Part shown: positions 24,947 through 33,224 of the stretch, in pieces
Position numbering within the stretch: the first letter of the stretch is position 1
How the letters are laid out: every line of letters starts with the position of its first letter
From: Elusimicrobia bacterium GWA2_69_24
GTDB taxonomy: Bacteria; Elusimicrobiota; Elusimicrobia; UBA1565
DNA: 37,175 nt
Assembly (NCBI GenBank): GCA_001799695.1
Contig: MGTY01000097.1
Span: forward strand, 1-37,175
Reading direction: 5' to 3'
Position numbers and translations under genes: made by a program
Notes under the pieces: generated by a model
The model's database searches: none
What the model saw: the letters and a program-made list of their open reading frames with translations, nothing else
Told to the model about the DNA's origin: nothing

Positions 24947-25711
24947 ATGCGCCGCATGATTCTCCTTCTGGTTTCGACGCTTTTTCTGACCGTCAGCTCC
25001 GCCGTCGCCCAGGGGGAATTCCAGCTTCCGCCGTCCTTGCGGGACAACCCGCTGATCCTCGATCGTCCGGTCGGGCAGAAGCCCTCCGAGACCCGCCTCC
25101 CCATGCTGGACACCCTTGAGGCCACCCGCCGCAGCCGCATCCTGGCCCCGCTGGGCAACGCCGACTACCAGATCTCCCTCGAGTTGACCCGGGAGGAGGA
25201 ATGGGTCCTGGCGGTGCTCAAGGAAGGCGACAACCGCTTCGAGCTCGCCGCCTCCTTCATGTTCATCGAGCTGCGCAAGACCGAAGTGAAGCGCGAGTTC
25301 GGCGGCGCCGAATACCGCGTCTCCCTCGACGAGACCGGGGCCGCCGAGACCCATGCCGTGGTCTTCCAGGACCCCATCCGGCCCCTGCGCTCGATGCGCA
25401 TCCCCCTGAGCGTGCTCGAGCGCGCGGCCTGGGACGCGGCGGCTCCGCTCCCCTGCCTGAACTCCGCCTGGCGGATGGCCTTCCAGATCGACATGTGGCG
25501 CGGCGCGGGCATGCGCAGCTTCATGTTCATGCACAAGACCGACACCGGGGTCGAGTTCTACCGCGTGGGGGCGGAAGCCGTGGATTGGACCCGCTCCATC
25601 GTGCGCAAGGTGGGTGACCAGAAGGTCGCCCTGCGCATCGACCTCGACGCCGGCCAGCTCGTGGTGCGCCCGGTCCCGGCCGAGACTCCCGAAGGCCCGC
25701 TCCAGCCCTAA
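24947..25711 (+). CDS. Secreted protein of unknown function
   Basis: 254 residues with a good signal peptide (MRRMILLLVSTLFLTVSSAVA, cleavage near 21). The mature protein is mixed alpha/beta with one cysteine (PCLNSAW) and a C-terminal half rich in strands (FMFMHKTDTGVEFYRVG, KVALRIDLDAGQLVVRPV). SD GGGAGG sits 4 nt before the ATG. It would be transcribed from the extended -10 promoter at 24529 through the repeat. No family recognised. Confidence 0.75.
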   Translation: MRRMILLLVSTLFLTVSSAVAQGEFQLPPSLRDNPLILDRPVGQKPSETRLPMLDTLEATRRSRILAPLGNADYQISLELTREEEWVLAVLKEGDNRFELAASFMFIELRKTEVKREFGGAEYRVSLDETGAAETHAVVFQDPIRPLRSMRIPLSVLERAAWDAAAPLPCLNSAWRMAFQIDMWRGAGMRSFMFMHKTDTGVEFYRVGAEAVDWTRSIVRKVGDQKVALRIDLDAGQLVVRPVPAETPEGPLQP

Positions 25712-25717
25712 GGGCCG

Positions 25718-26881
25718 GTGAAGAAGGCTTCCGCCCTGCTCCTGGCCGCGTTCCTCGCGGGGCCCGCCCTAGCGTCCCGGGCCGCGTCTCCGGGCCTGGA
25801 GAAGGCGGTCCGCTCCCTGGCCGATAAGCTGCTCAAGTCCGCCCAGCCCGGCTCCTCCATCGCGGTGCCCGCCTTCAGCGCTCCCGCCGCCCCCGCCGGT
25901 CTCGGCCGCGCCGTCGCTGAAGCACTCGCCGAGGAACTGCTCCGGAGCGGCCGCTTCACCGTCGTGGAGGGGGACTACCTGGAGGCCACCGGCCGCGCCC
26001 CCGCGGACCTGGGCGGCGCCGACTATGTCGTGGAGGGGAGCGTCGCGCCCTCCGGCAGGAAGAAGCTCGAGCTCCAGGCGCGCCTGCTCGCCGCGGCCAC
26101 GGGGCCTCTCCTCGCCTCCGCGAAGACCTCCATCAAGAACACGGAGGCCGTTCCCGGCGCAGCGCCCGTCCAACAGCCCGCGGTGACGATCCTCAACGGC
26201 CCCGGGCCCGCTTCCTGCAGCTGGATCCACTCCCGCGTCACGGCGCCCGGCCGGACCGCAGCCCTGCTCCTGGCCCGCGGACGCTCCCTGGGTGCGGTCA
26301 TGAGCCTGCCGCGCCCCCACACCCCGGACCTCGGCGCGGAAGCCCTGCGCGGGAAGGAAGGAGCCGTACTGCAGGCCTTGCGCAGCGGACGGGTCGTCGC
26401 AGAGCAGGTCACGGCCGAGGGAGCGGCCGGGGAGGGCTACGCCTTGACCCTGCGCTCCTGTGTGAACGCCGCCGGGCTCAGCAAGGACAAGGGCTTCACG
26501 GTCGAGCTCACGCTCAATCAGCGGCGCTTCTTCGCCGGGCAGGGAATCCGCTTCCGCGCGGTGTCCAACCGCGACGGCTTCCTCCACTTCTTCCGGACGG
26601 ACCTCGCGGGAAGACTGCTCCCGCGCGCGCCCGAGGATCCCGAGGCCGGCGCCCGGGTCATCGCCAACCGGGCCTCCGAGGCCCGGGGATTCCCGGCGGT
26701 CGTGCCGCCGGGGGAAACCGCCTCGGCGGCCATCCTGCGCGTCCTCGCCGTGCGCCGGGACATCCAGCCCCTGCTCGCGGGGACGGCGACCTACCCCGAA
26801 CTGCTCCGCAAGCTCGATGAGAGCGGCGCGGAGTGGGCCGAAGACGTCCGCATCCTCACCGTCTACCCTCAGCCCCGCTGA
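25718..26881 (+). CDS. Exported FlgO-like/DUF4384-like protein
   Basis: 387 residues with a signal peptide (MKKASALLLAAFLAGPALA). Residues about 45-150 look like a FlgO/CsgG-type domain: SSIAVPAFSAP, then VAEALAEELLRSGRFTVVEGDYLE and ADYVVEGSVAPSGRKKLEL. Residues about 265-385 fit the DUF4384 pattern: FFAGQGIRFRAVSNRDGFLHFF, DLAGRLLPRAPEDPEAGARV, FPAVVPPGETASAAILRVLA. Proteins of this build are outer-membrane associated or periplasmic with poorly known roles. GTG start, 6 bp after the previous stop, so the two are probably one operon. Domain names come from motif memory. Confidence 0.7.
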   Translation: MKKASALLLAAFLAGPALASRAASPGLEKAVRSLADKLLKSAQPGSSIAVPAFSAPAAPAGLGRAVAEALAEELLRSGRFTVVEGDYLEATGRAPADLGGADYVVEGSVAPSGRKKLELQARLLAAATGPLLASAKTSIKNTEAVPGAAPVQQPAVTILNGPGPASCSWIHSRVTAPGRTAALLLARGRSLGAVMSLPRPHTPDLGAEALRGKEGAVLQALRSGRVVAEQVTAEGAAGEGYALTLRSCVNAAGLSKDKGFTVELTLNQRRFFAGQGIRFRAVSNRDGFLHFFRTDLAGRLLPRAPEDPEAGARVIANRASEARGFPAVVPPGETASAAILRVLAVRRDIQPLLAGTATYPELLRKLDESGAEWAEDVRILTVYPQPR

Positions 26882-26897
26882 TCGTCACCCCGCCCGT

Positions 26898-26980
26898 CGT
26901 CACCCCGGGGCTTGACCACACACCGTCACCCCGGGGCTTGACCACACACCGTCACCCCGGGGCTTGACCCCGGGGTCCAG
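26898..26980. repeat. Tandem 26-bp repeat ending in a palindrome
   Basis: The unit CGTCACCCCGGGGCTTGACC followed by ACACAC occurs at 26898-26923 and 26924-26949, and a third copy from 26950 changes into a complete palindrome, ACCCCGGGGCTTG(A)CCCCGGGGT. It looks like a REP-type repeat whose half-unit was multiplied. It lies between convergent genes, and nothing coding is seen in 26882-27158. Confidence 0.75.
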
Positions 26981-26998
26981 CTCAACGGCAAGTTCTGG

Positions 26999-27018
26999 GT
27001 CCCGGCCTGCGCCGGGAC
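26999..27018. repeat. REP-like palindrome, copy c
   Basis: GTCCCGGC, loop CTGC, GCCGGGAC: a perfect 8-bp stem in the same style as 65-84 and 9337-9356 but with a different loop, followed by GACGA. Confidence 0.55.
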
Positions 27019-27056
27019 GACGAAGGAGGCCGTTTTGCGCACCCCGAAAAACAGCA

Positions 27057-27088
27057 CCCCCGCCAACCAGGGGGCCGGTTGACGGGGG
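27057..27088. terminator. Hairpin between convergent genes
   Basis: CCCCCGCCAACC (27057-27068) pairs with GGTTGACGGGGG (27077-27088) with one mismatch, leaving an 8-nt loop. It lies 71 bp beyond the histidine kinase stop (minus strand) and could stop transcripts from either side. There is no T-run. Confidence 0.35.
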
Positions 27089-27158
27089 AGATCGGTTGCG
27101 GCGGGAATTAGTATAGCATAGTTTCGACGGTGATATGACAACGGGATGACGAGGGGCT

Positions 27159-28397
27159 TCAGGCGGACGGCAGGGTGAAGTGGAAAGCGGCGCCCGACGG
27201 AGAGTCCTTCCCGGGGCGGTTCTCGGCCCACACGCGGCCGCCGTGGGCGTCCACGAGCCTCTTGACGATGGCCAGGCCCAGTCCGGTCGTCTTCTCGTCG
27301 CCGGTGGGACGGATGCTGGTGCGGCTGAACTCGCTGAACAGGAGGCCCGCCTCACCCTTGGGGATGCCCGGGCCCTCGTCTGCGACCGTCACCTGCACGG
27401 CGCCGGAGACCTTGCGGGCCGAGACCCGAACCACGGTCTTGGGCTTGGAGAACTTGACCGCGTTGGAGACGAGGTTGGACAGGACCTGCTCGATGCGCAT
27501 CGGGTCCATGCGCACGGGCAGGGCGCCCGGCTCCACGTCGAAGCGCACCTCGATCCCCTTCCCGATGGCCAGCAGGGAGAGCCGCCGTCCCGAGCCCCGG
27601 AGGTATTCCCCCAGGTCCATGGGCTTGAGCTCGAGGGCCAGCTTGCCGGTCTGGATCGCGCTCATGTCCAGCAGGTCCTCGATCATGCGGCGCATGGTCT
27701 CGGCCGCGCGCAGGATCTCGACGGACATCTCCTTGCGGGACTCGGGTTCCGCATCCAGCGTCCCGTCGACGAAGAGGGCGGCGAAGCCCTTGATGATGGT
27801 CAGCGGGTTGCGCATGTCGTGGACCACGATACCCAAGAAACGGCTCTTCAGGTCGCTCAGTTCCAGCACCTGTTCGTAGAGCCGGCTCTTCTCGATGATG
27901 AGGGCCAACTGTCCCGCGATCTGCTGATAAAGCTCCACGTGTGCGTCCCGGTAGGTCCCGGGCCGGTTGCTGGAGAAGAACAGGAAACCCACGGGCTTGC
28001 CCATGGCGATGAGGGGGCAGGTGAGGCTGGAGCGGATGCCCTCCTGCACCACCCGCCAGGTGGAATCGGATTTCGGGTGCTCCCGCAGGTGCGCTTCCAG
28101 GTCGTTGAGGATGCGCGGCTGGCCGGTCTCCAGGATGGGCTGCAGGCTGCTCCCCGCGAGCGCGGCCTCGTAGCCGCGCTCGATCCAGAGCTTGGGCGCC
28201 TCGGAGCGGGCCCAGCGTGCGCGGACGGTCTTGCCTTCCCGCTCGAGGAGGGAGAGGCCGATGCGGTCGTAGGGGATGATGTCATGGAAGGAGGCGTAGA
28301 GGTGGTTGAGGACTTCATCGACCACCAGACCGGAGTTTATCTTCTCCGTGAGCTCCGCCAGGCGCCGGAGCTGCTGCAGGCGCGGATCGTCGCTCAC
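27159..28397 (-). CDS. Soluble GAF-domain sensor histidine kinase
   Basis: 412 residues, no membrane segment. A GAF domain covers about residues 18-172 (INSGLVVDEVLNHLYASFHDIIPYDRIGLSLL, quoted from its start in order). Then come HisKA with the phospho-acceptor His193 in VVHDMRNPLTIIKG, and a HATPase_c domain with N box (LSNLVSNAVKFS), G1 (DEGPGI), F region and G2 (TTGLGLAIVKRL). It should autophosphorylate in response to a small cytoplasmic ligand or redox signal. No response regulator is in the window, so it is an orphan. ATG overlaps the ribF stop by 4 bp, making it the last cistron of the rimP-nusA-infB operon. Confidence 0.92.
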   Translation of the reverse strand: MSDDPRLQQLRRLAELTEKINSGLVVDEVLNHLYASFHDIIPYDRIGLSLLEREGKTVRARWARSEAPKLWIERGYEAALAGSSLQPILETGQPRILNDLEAHLREHPKSDSTWRVVQEGIRSSLTCPLIAMGKPVGFLFFSSNRPGTYRDAHVELYQQIAGQLALIIEKSRLYEQVLELSDLKSRFLGIVVHDMRNPLTIIKGFAALFVDGTLDAEPESRKEMSVEILRAAETMRRMIEDLLDMSAIQTGKLALELKPMDLGEYLRGSGRRLSLLAIGKGIEVRFDVEPGALPVRMDPMRIEQVLSNLVSNAVKFSKPKTVVRVSARKVSGAVQVTVADEGPGIPKGEAGLLFSEFSRTSIRPTGDEKTTGLGLAIVKRLVDAHGGRVWAENRPGKDSPSGAAFHFTLPSA

Positions 28398-29359
28398 GGC
28401 GGCCCCCCGGCATTGCTCCGACAGCGGTCGATGTCCTTGCGGATGCCGCGCTTGAGCGCGTCCAGGGAGGAGAACTTCTTCTCGCCCCGCAGGCGCTGGA
28501 GGAATTCGACGCGCAGGGTATCTCCGTAGAGGTCGCCTTCCCAGTCGATGATGTGGACCTCGGTGGTCAGGAGATGCGGTCCCCGCAGCTTCACCGTGGG
28601 ACGGTAGCCTACGCTGCAGACGGCGTCGGCCCCCGCGGGACCGCCCTCCGCGGCCACCAGCTCCGCCCGCTCCGAAGCCCGCACGCTCCCGAAGGGACCG
28701 CCGAACACCCGGACATGGAACACCCCGGGGGGGACGATGATGTCCTTGGCTAGGCGCAGGTTCGCGGTGGGGAACCCCAGCTTGCGCCCCAGCCCCTCCC
28801 CGTGCACGACCACCCCGGAGACCGAGTAGGGCCGTCCCAGCATGAGGTCCGCGCGCGCCACCTCTCCCGCCGAAAGCAGCTTACGGATGCGCGAGGAGGA
28901 TATCTTGCGTCCGTGCACCCGCACCAGGGGCAGGATGCCGAAGCCCAGGCCCCGGCGCCGGCAGGCCTCTTCCAGGTAGCGCAGGTCGCCCTGGCGTCCC
29001 TTGCCGAAGGCGAAATCCCGTCCCACGTAGATGCCGCCCGCCTTCCAGCGCTTCACGATGTACTCCGAGAAGAAGCGCTCGTGCGGCATCTTGGCCCAGC
29101 GCGGCCCGAAGTTCAGCACCTCCACCCGGTCGATGCCCATCTCGAGGATGAGGGACTTCCGCTCGCGGCTCGTGGTCAGGAGGGGGATGGCGTGGTCCGG
29201 CCGGAAGAAGAAATGGGGGGGATGCACGAAAAAGACGATCCTGGCGCGCAGGCCGGCCTCGCGCGCCCGCTCCTGCACCCAGCGCAGGAGCTTCTGATGG
29301 CCCAGGTGCACGCCGTCGAAGGTGCCGATGGTGACCAGGTAGCCGGGACCTTCCTTCAC
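28394..29359 (-). CDS. ribF: Bifunctional riboflavin kinase/FAD synthetase
   Basis: 321 residues. The N-terminal FMN adenylyltransferase has VTIGTFDGVHLGHQ (9-22) and KISSSRIRKLLSAGE. The C-terminal riboflavin kinase has GEGLGRKLGFPTANL, VGYRPTV and TEVHIIDWEGDLYG. It makes FMN and FAD from riboflavin. The GTG at 29359 is chosen: it overlaps the truB stop (GTGA) and puts the nucleotide-binding motif at the usual place; the open frame upstream is a shadow of truB. An insertion of about 25 residues precedes VGYRPTV. Confidence 0.93.
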   Translation of the reverse strand: MKEGPGYLVTIGTFDGVHLGHQKLLRWVQERAREAGLRARIVFFVHPPHFFFRPDHAIPLLTTSRERKSLILEMGIDRVEVLNFGPRWAKMPHERFFSEYIVKRWKAGGIYVGRDFAFGKGRQGDLRYLEEACRRRGLGFGILPLVRVHGRKISSSRIRKLLSAGEVARADLMLGRPYSVSGVVVHGEGLGRKLGFPTANLRLAKDIIVPPGVFHVRVFGGPFGSVRASERAELVAAEGGPAGADAVCSVGYRPTVKLRGPHLLTTEVHIIDWEGDLYGDTLRVEFLQRLRGEKKFSSLDALKRGIRKDIDRCRSNAGGPP

Positions 29360-30057
29360 GCGACCGGCTCCTCCAGGGCTTTGAGCGGGAGGGGGGACCG
29401 TACGGCCTCGTCCAACTTCTCGATGCTTACGGCCGAGCCTACGGCGAAGCCCCCGACTTCCTCGCGCCGCAGGGTGCTCAGGGTCGCGCCGCAGCCGAAT
29501 TCCCCGCCCAGCAGGATGGCCAGGGAGCGCACGTAGGTGCCGCTCCCGCAGCGCAGGCGGAAGGCCGCCTCGGGAGCCGCCCAGCCGCTCAGGGTCCACT
29601 CGTGGATGCGGGACCGGCGGACCTTCTCGGGGACCTCGATGCCTTGGCGCGCGTACTTGTAGAGGGGCTTGCCCTGATGCTTCACCGCCGAATAGCGCGG
29701 CACCGGCATGTCGCAGTCGCCCAGGTGCCGCGCGAAGGCGGCCCGCAGGCCGGCCTCGTCGAGGGCGGGGGGCAAAGGGGTTTCCTTGAGGACTTTGCCG
29801 TCGAGGTCGCCGGTGTCGGTCTCCACGCCGAAGCGGATTGTTCCCGTGTAGACCTTGGGCAGGGCCTGGTAGCGCGCCGCCGCCTTGGTGGCGCGGCCGA
29901 TGAGGAGGATGAGGAGCCCGGTGGCCATGGGGTCCAGGGTCCCGCTGTGCCCCACCTTGACGCTCCGGCCCAAGGCCCGCCGGGCGCGCGCCACCACGTC
30001 ATGCGAGGTCCAGCCCCGGGGTTTATCGACGAGAAGCAGGCCTTCCGGCTGGGTCAT
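29356..30057 (-). CDS. truB: tRNA pseudouridine-55 synthase
   Basis: 233 residues. It isomerises U55 in the T loop of tRNAs. Seen: GLLLVDKPRGWTSHDVV, the catalytic Asp42 in GHSGTLDPMATGLL, PRYSAVKHQGKPLYKYAR and the RCGSGTYVRSLA segment. It lacks a long C-terminal PUA domain, so it is the short type. ATG overlaps the rbfA stop by 4 bp. Confidence 0.94.
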   Translation of the reverse strand: MTQPEGLLLVDKPRGWTSHDVVARARRALGRSVKVGHSGTLDPMATGLLILLIGRATKAAARYQALPKVYTGTIRFGVETDTGDLDGKVLKETPLPPALDEAGLRAAFARHLGDCDMPVPRYSAVKHQGKPLYKYARQGIEVPEKVRRSRIHEWTLSGWAAPEAAFRLRCGSGTYVRSLAILLGGEFGCGATLSTLRREEVGGFAVGSAVSIEKLDEAVRSPLPLKALEEPVA

Positions 30058-30590
30058 GATGGCCGGCGTTTGCGCCGGTAGCGGCGGCTGCGGCTCGCCC
30101 GCGAGCCCAGCAGGTTCAGCCGCTCCACGCCCGCCCCGGGGTCTTCGGCGGCCGAGGGGCCGCCGTCCTCGGAGCGCGGCGGTTCTCCTGCCGCGGAGAG
30201 GGCCGGGAGCTCGGTCTCCGGCCCGGCGGGCGGGGGAGCCTGCGGCGCGTCCTGATTGAGCTTGGTGAGCAAAGTCTCGATGCGCTGGGCGCTGGAGGGC
30301 GTCTCGTCGAAGATGAACTGGAGGCGCGGCACGTACTTGACCTTCAGCTTGGAGTAGAGCTGGCTGCGGAAGAAGCCCTCGGCCCGCTCCAGAGCCCGCT
30401 GGGTGTTCTCCCTGTCCATCTGGTTGCCCAGCAGGGAATAGAACACCTTCGCGGTCTTACGGTCGGCCGCCAGGGTCATGTCCGTGACGGTCACGAACCC
30501 CCGCAGCCCCGGGTCCTTGATCGCGGACAGGGCCTGGCATATCTCGTGGAAGAAGAGTTCGCGCAGACGGGTCCCGCGGGAAAAACCCAT
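30054..30590 (-). CDS. rbfA: Ribosome-binding factor A with charged C-terminal tail
   Basis: 178 residues. The first 115 form the KH-like RbfA domain (GTRLRELFFHEICQALSAIKDPGL, VTDMTLAADRKTAKVFYSLLG, VKYVPRLQFIFDETPSSAQRIETLL, each in the family order) that binds the 30S subunit during 16S maturation. The remaining 60 residues are Pro/Glu/Gly-rich and end in a very basic string (SRASRSRRYRRKRRPS), an extension beyond the usual 110-130. ATG 30590 has GGAGG 6 nt upstream, 17 bp after infB. The open frame further upstream is a shadow of infB. Confidence 0.92.
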   Translation of the reverse strand: MGFSRGTRLRELFFHEICQALSAIKDPGLRGFVTVTDMTLAADRKTAKVFYSLLGNQMDRENTQRALERAEGFFRSQLYSKLKVKYVPRLQFIFDETPSSAQRIETLLTKLNQDAPQAPPPAGPETELPALSAAGEPPRSEDGGPSAAEDPGAGVERLNLLGSRASRSRRYRRKRRPS

Positions 30591-30607
30591 GCAGTCCTCC
30601 GGTCCGG

Positions 30608-33220
30608 CTACTTCGGCTGCTCCAGCCGGCGGACCCGCTTCTCCTCGGTCAGCACTTCGATGACGTCGTTGATCGCCCAGTCCGTGACGCCCGAGAGGAC
30701 GACGCCGCACTCGTTGCCCTTCTCGAGCTCGCGCTTCTCGTCCTTGAAGTGCTTCAGGGTCTCCAGCCGCCCCTCGCCGTGGAGCTGGCCGTTGCGCAGG
30801 ACGCGCACCTTCGCGCCGCGCACCGCCGTGCCCTCGGTGATGAAGCAGCCCGCGATGCGCGCGTGCCGGATGGCGAACTCTTGGCGGATCTCCACCTTGC
30901 CGGTGGTGATGGAGATGGTCTCGGGTTCGAGCAGACCCTCCAGCGCCGCCTTCACGTCCTCGGTGAGTTCGTAGATGATGTCGTAGGAGCGGATCTCGAC
31001 CTTCTGGCTCTCGGCCATCTCCTTCGCGCGCGGCTCTATGTCCGTGTGGAAGAGGAAGATGATCGCGTTGGACGCCGTGGCCAGCAGGACGTCCGTCTCG
31101 TTGGCGTTGCCCAGCGCGGCATGGATGACGCGCACCCGGATCTCCGGCGTGGAGAGCTTCTCCAGCGAGTCCTTGAGCACCTCGATGGAGCCCTGCACGT
31201 CGGCCTTCAGGATGACCGCGAGCTCCTTCACGTGCGCCGCCTTCACGTTCAGCAAGGACACGTGCTTCTGGTGCGCCAGCGACTCCTCGCGGTGGATGCG
31301 GTTGCGCTTGGCGATGATGTCGCGCGCCATGCGTTCGTCCTCCACGACCGTGAAGGTGTCGCCCGCCTGCGGGGTCGCCCCCGTGATGCCCAGGATCTCG
31401 ACCGGCGTGGCCGGCCCCGCCGCCTGCAGCTGGTTGCCCGCGTCGTCGATGAGGGCCTTCACCTTGCCGCCGGAGAGGCCCATCACGAAGGAGTCTCCCT
31501 TGCGCAGGGTCCCGGACTGAACCAGGACCGTGGCCACGTTGCCGCGCTTCTTGTCCATCTTGGCCTCGACGACCGTACCCGAGGCGAGCCGGTTGGGGTT
31601 GGCCTTGAGCTCGAGGAGCTCGGCCTGCAGGAGCAGCATCTCCAGCAGCTTGTCGATGTTGATGCGCTGTTTGGCCGACAGGTCCACGAAGATGGTCTTG
31701 CCGCCCCATTCCTCGGGCAAGAGGCCGCGCGCCGCCAGGTCCTGGCGGATCTTGGCCGGGTTGGCCCCGGGCAGGTCGATCTTGTTCACCGCGACGACGA
31801 TGGGGACCTGCGCCTCGCGGGCATGGTCGATGGCCTCGACCGTCTGCGGCATGACGCCGTCCGTCGCGGACACGACCAGGATGACGATGTCCGTCACCTT
31901 GGCGCCGCGCGAGCGCATGGCCGTGAAGGCCGCGTGCCCGGGAGTGTCGAGGAACACGACCTCGCCCTTCGTCATCTTCACCTTGTAGGCGCCGATGTGC
32001 TGGGTGATGCCGCCGGCCTCGCCCTCGGCCACGTTGGTGCTCCGGATCGCGTCCAGGAGCTTGGTCTTGCCGTGGTCGACGTGGCCCATGACCGTCACCA
32101 CCGGCGAGCGGTGCGTGAGGTCCTCGGGCTTGTCCTCGATCTGCTCGGCGCCGACCATCTCCTCCTCCATGTGGAGGGGGACGACTTCGAGTTCGTAGCC
32201 GTAGTCGCTGGCGACCAGGATCGCGGTCTCCGAGTCCAGGCGCTGGTTGATGTTGGCGAACACGCCCTGCACCATGAGCTTCTTGATGAGGTCGGTGGGC
32301 AGGACGCACATCTTCTCCGCCAGCTCGCGCACCGTGACCATCGTCGAGACCTTCAGGGGCTTCAGGGCCACGACCTTCTTCTCGGCCGGCGCGGCCGGGG
32401 CCGCGCCCATGACGGTCGTGGGCTTCACCTCGGTCTTGTGGTCCTTCGGCGCGGGCTTGCGCGGCTGCAGGGGCTTGGGTCCGCGCATGATGGCGCCCAC
32501 CCGCGCGGCGGGGCCGGTCCGGCTGGGGTCCGTAGGCAGCGTATAGGTGGCCTTGGGCTCCGGGGTCTTTGCCCCCGGGGACTGGGCCGGCGCCGCCGGA
32601 GCGGCCGGCGCCGCGGGCGCTTTCGCGACCGGCGCGGGGGTTCCCGGGACCGCGGGCTTGGCGGGCGCGCCGGTTCCCGGCGCCGCCGCGGGGGCCGGGA
32701 CGGCGACGCCGGGGACCGCCGGCTTGGCTGTCGGGACGCCCGGCAAGGGAGCCTTTACGACGGGCGCGGCGGTTCCGGGGACGGCGGTAGCCGCGGTCTT
32801 CACGGCTGCGGGCGCGGCGGGACCGGCCACGGGCTGCGCCGGAGTTCCCAACGGAGCCGCGGGCGCCGGACGCGCGGGGGGATGGATGGGGAGGGAGCCG
32901 CCGGCCGGCAGGCGGGTCACCGCGGGCGGACCCGTCATGGGACGCCGCGCGGGCTTGCGGAAACGGGCGAATGCGTCGACGAGCTGTGCGGTCGGCGGAG
33001 CGATGGAGCCCTCCTCTTGAGCGTCCCGGGATTCGGCCCGCGTCGTCTTCACCGCGGTGCCCCCGACGGTGGGGGTCTTGCCTTTCTTGGCCGGAGCCTT
33101 CGCCTCGCCGTCAGCCTTCTTCGCGGCCGGCTTCTTCTTGGCCGCCGCGGTCCCGGCGGTCTTCTTGGCCGCGGGCTTCTTCTTGGCTTCCTTCTCCGGC
33201 TTCTCTTCCTTATCCGTCAT
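30608..33220 (-). CDS. infB: Translation initiation factor IF-2
   Basis: 870 residues. A Lys/Ala-rich start (1-50) leads to a long Pro/Ala/Val low-complexity linker (about 100-260, with repeated KPAVPG and VPGT), then the IF2-N domain (about 288-340, [16 protein letters not shown]) and the GTPase domain: G1 GHVDHGKT (379-386), [18 protein letters not shown] and NKID. Domains II-IV follow, ending near RVRRLEQPK. It delivers fMet-tRNA to the ribosome. ATG lies 4 bp after the nusA stop, with AGGAGTGA as SD. Confidence 0.95.
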   Translation of the reverse strand: MTDKEEKPEKEAKKKPAAKKTAGTAAAKKKPAAKKADGEAKAPAKKGKTPTVGGTAVKTTRAESRDAQEEGSIAPPTAQLVDAFARFRKPARRPMTGPPAVTRLPAGGSLPIHPPARPAPAAPLGTPAQPVAGPAAPAAVKTAATAVPGTAAPVVKAPLPGVPTAKPAVPGVAVPAPAAAPGTGAPAKPAVPGTPAPVAKAPAAPAAPAAPAQSPGAKTPEPKATYTLPTDPSRTGPAARVGAIMRGPKPLQPRKPAPKDHKTEVKPTTVMGAAPAAPAEKKVVALKPLKVSTMVTVRELAEKMCVLPTDLIKKLMVQGVFANINQRLDSETAILVASDYGYELEVVPLHMEEEMVGAEQIEDKPEDLTHRSPVVTVMGHVDHGKTKLLDAIRSTNVAEGEAGGITQHIGAYKVKMTKGEVVFLDTPGHAAFTAMRSRGAKVTDIVILVVSATDGVMPQTVEAIDHAREAQVPIVVAVNKIDLPGANPAKIRQDLAARGLLPEEWGGKTIFVDLSAKQRINIDKLLEMLLLQAELLELKANPNRLASGTVVEAKMDKKRGNVATVLVQSGTLRKGDSFVMGLSGGKVKALIDDAGNQLQAAGPATPVEILGITGATPQAGDTFTVVEDERMARDIIAKRNRIHREESLAHQKHVSLLNVKAAHVKELAVILKADVQGSIEVLKDSLEKLSTPEIRVRVIHAALGNANETDVLLATASNAIIFLFHTDIEPRAKEMAESQKVEIRSYDIIYELTEDVKAALEGLLEPETISITTGKVEIRQEFAIRHARIAGCFITEGTAVRGAKVRVLRNGQLHGEGRLETLKHFKDEKRELEKGNECGVVLSGVTDWAINDVIEVLTEEKRVRRLEQPK

Positions 33221-33224
33221 GGCG

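Noticed and set aside
24585..24959. A 124-codon plus-strand frame in repeat copy 2
   Set aside because: It is inside the repeat, lacks a start signal and overlaps the true start of the gene at 24947 in another frame.
29360..29599. N-terminal 80 codons of the open frame that contains ribF
   Set aside because: They overlap truB, and the GTG at 29359 restores the normal RibF start and a GTGA coupling.
30591..32309. N-terminal 573 codons of the open frame that contains rbfA
   Set aside because: They overlap infB in another frame. ATG 30590 with a GGAGG upstream is the real rbfA start.
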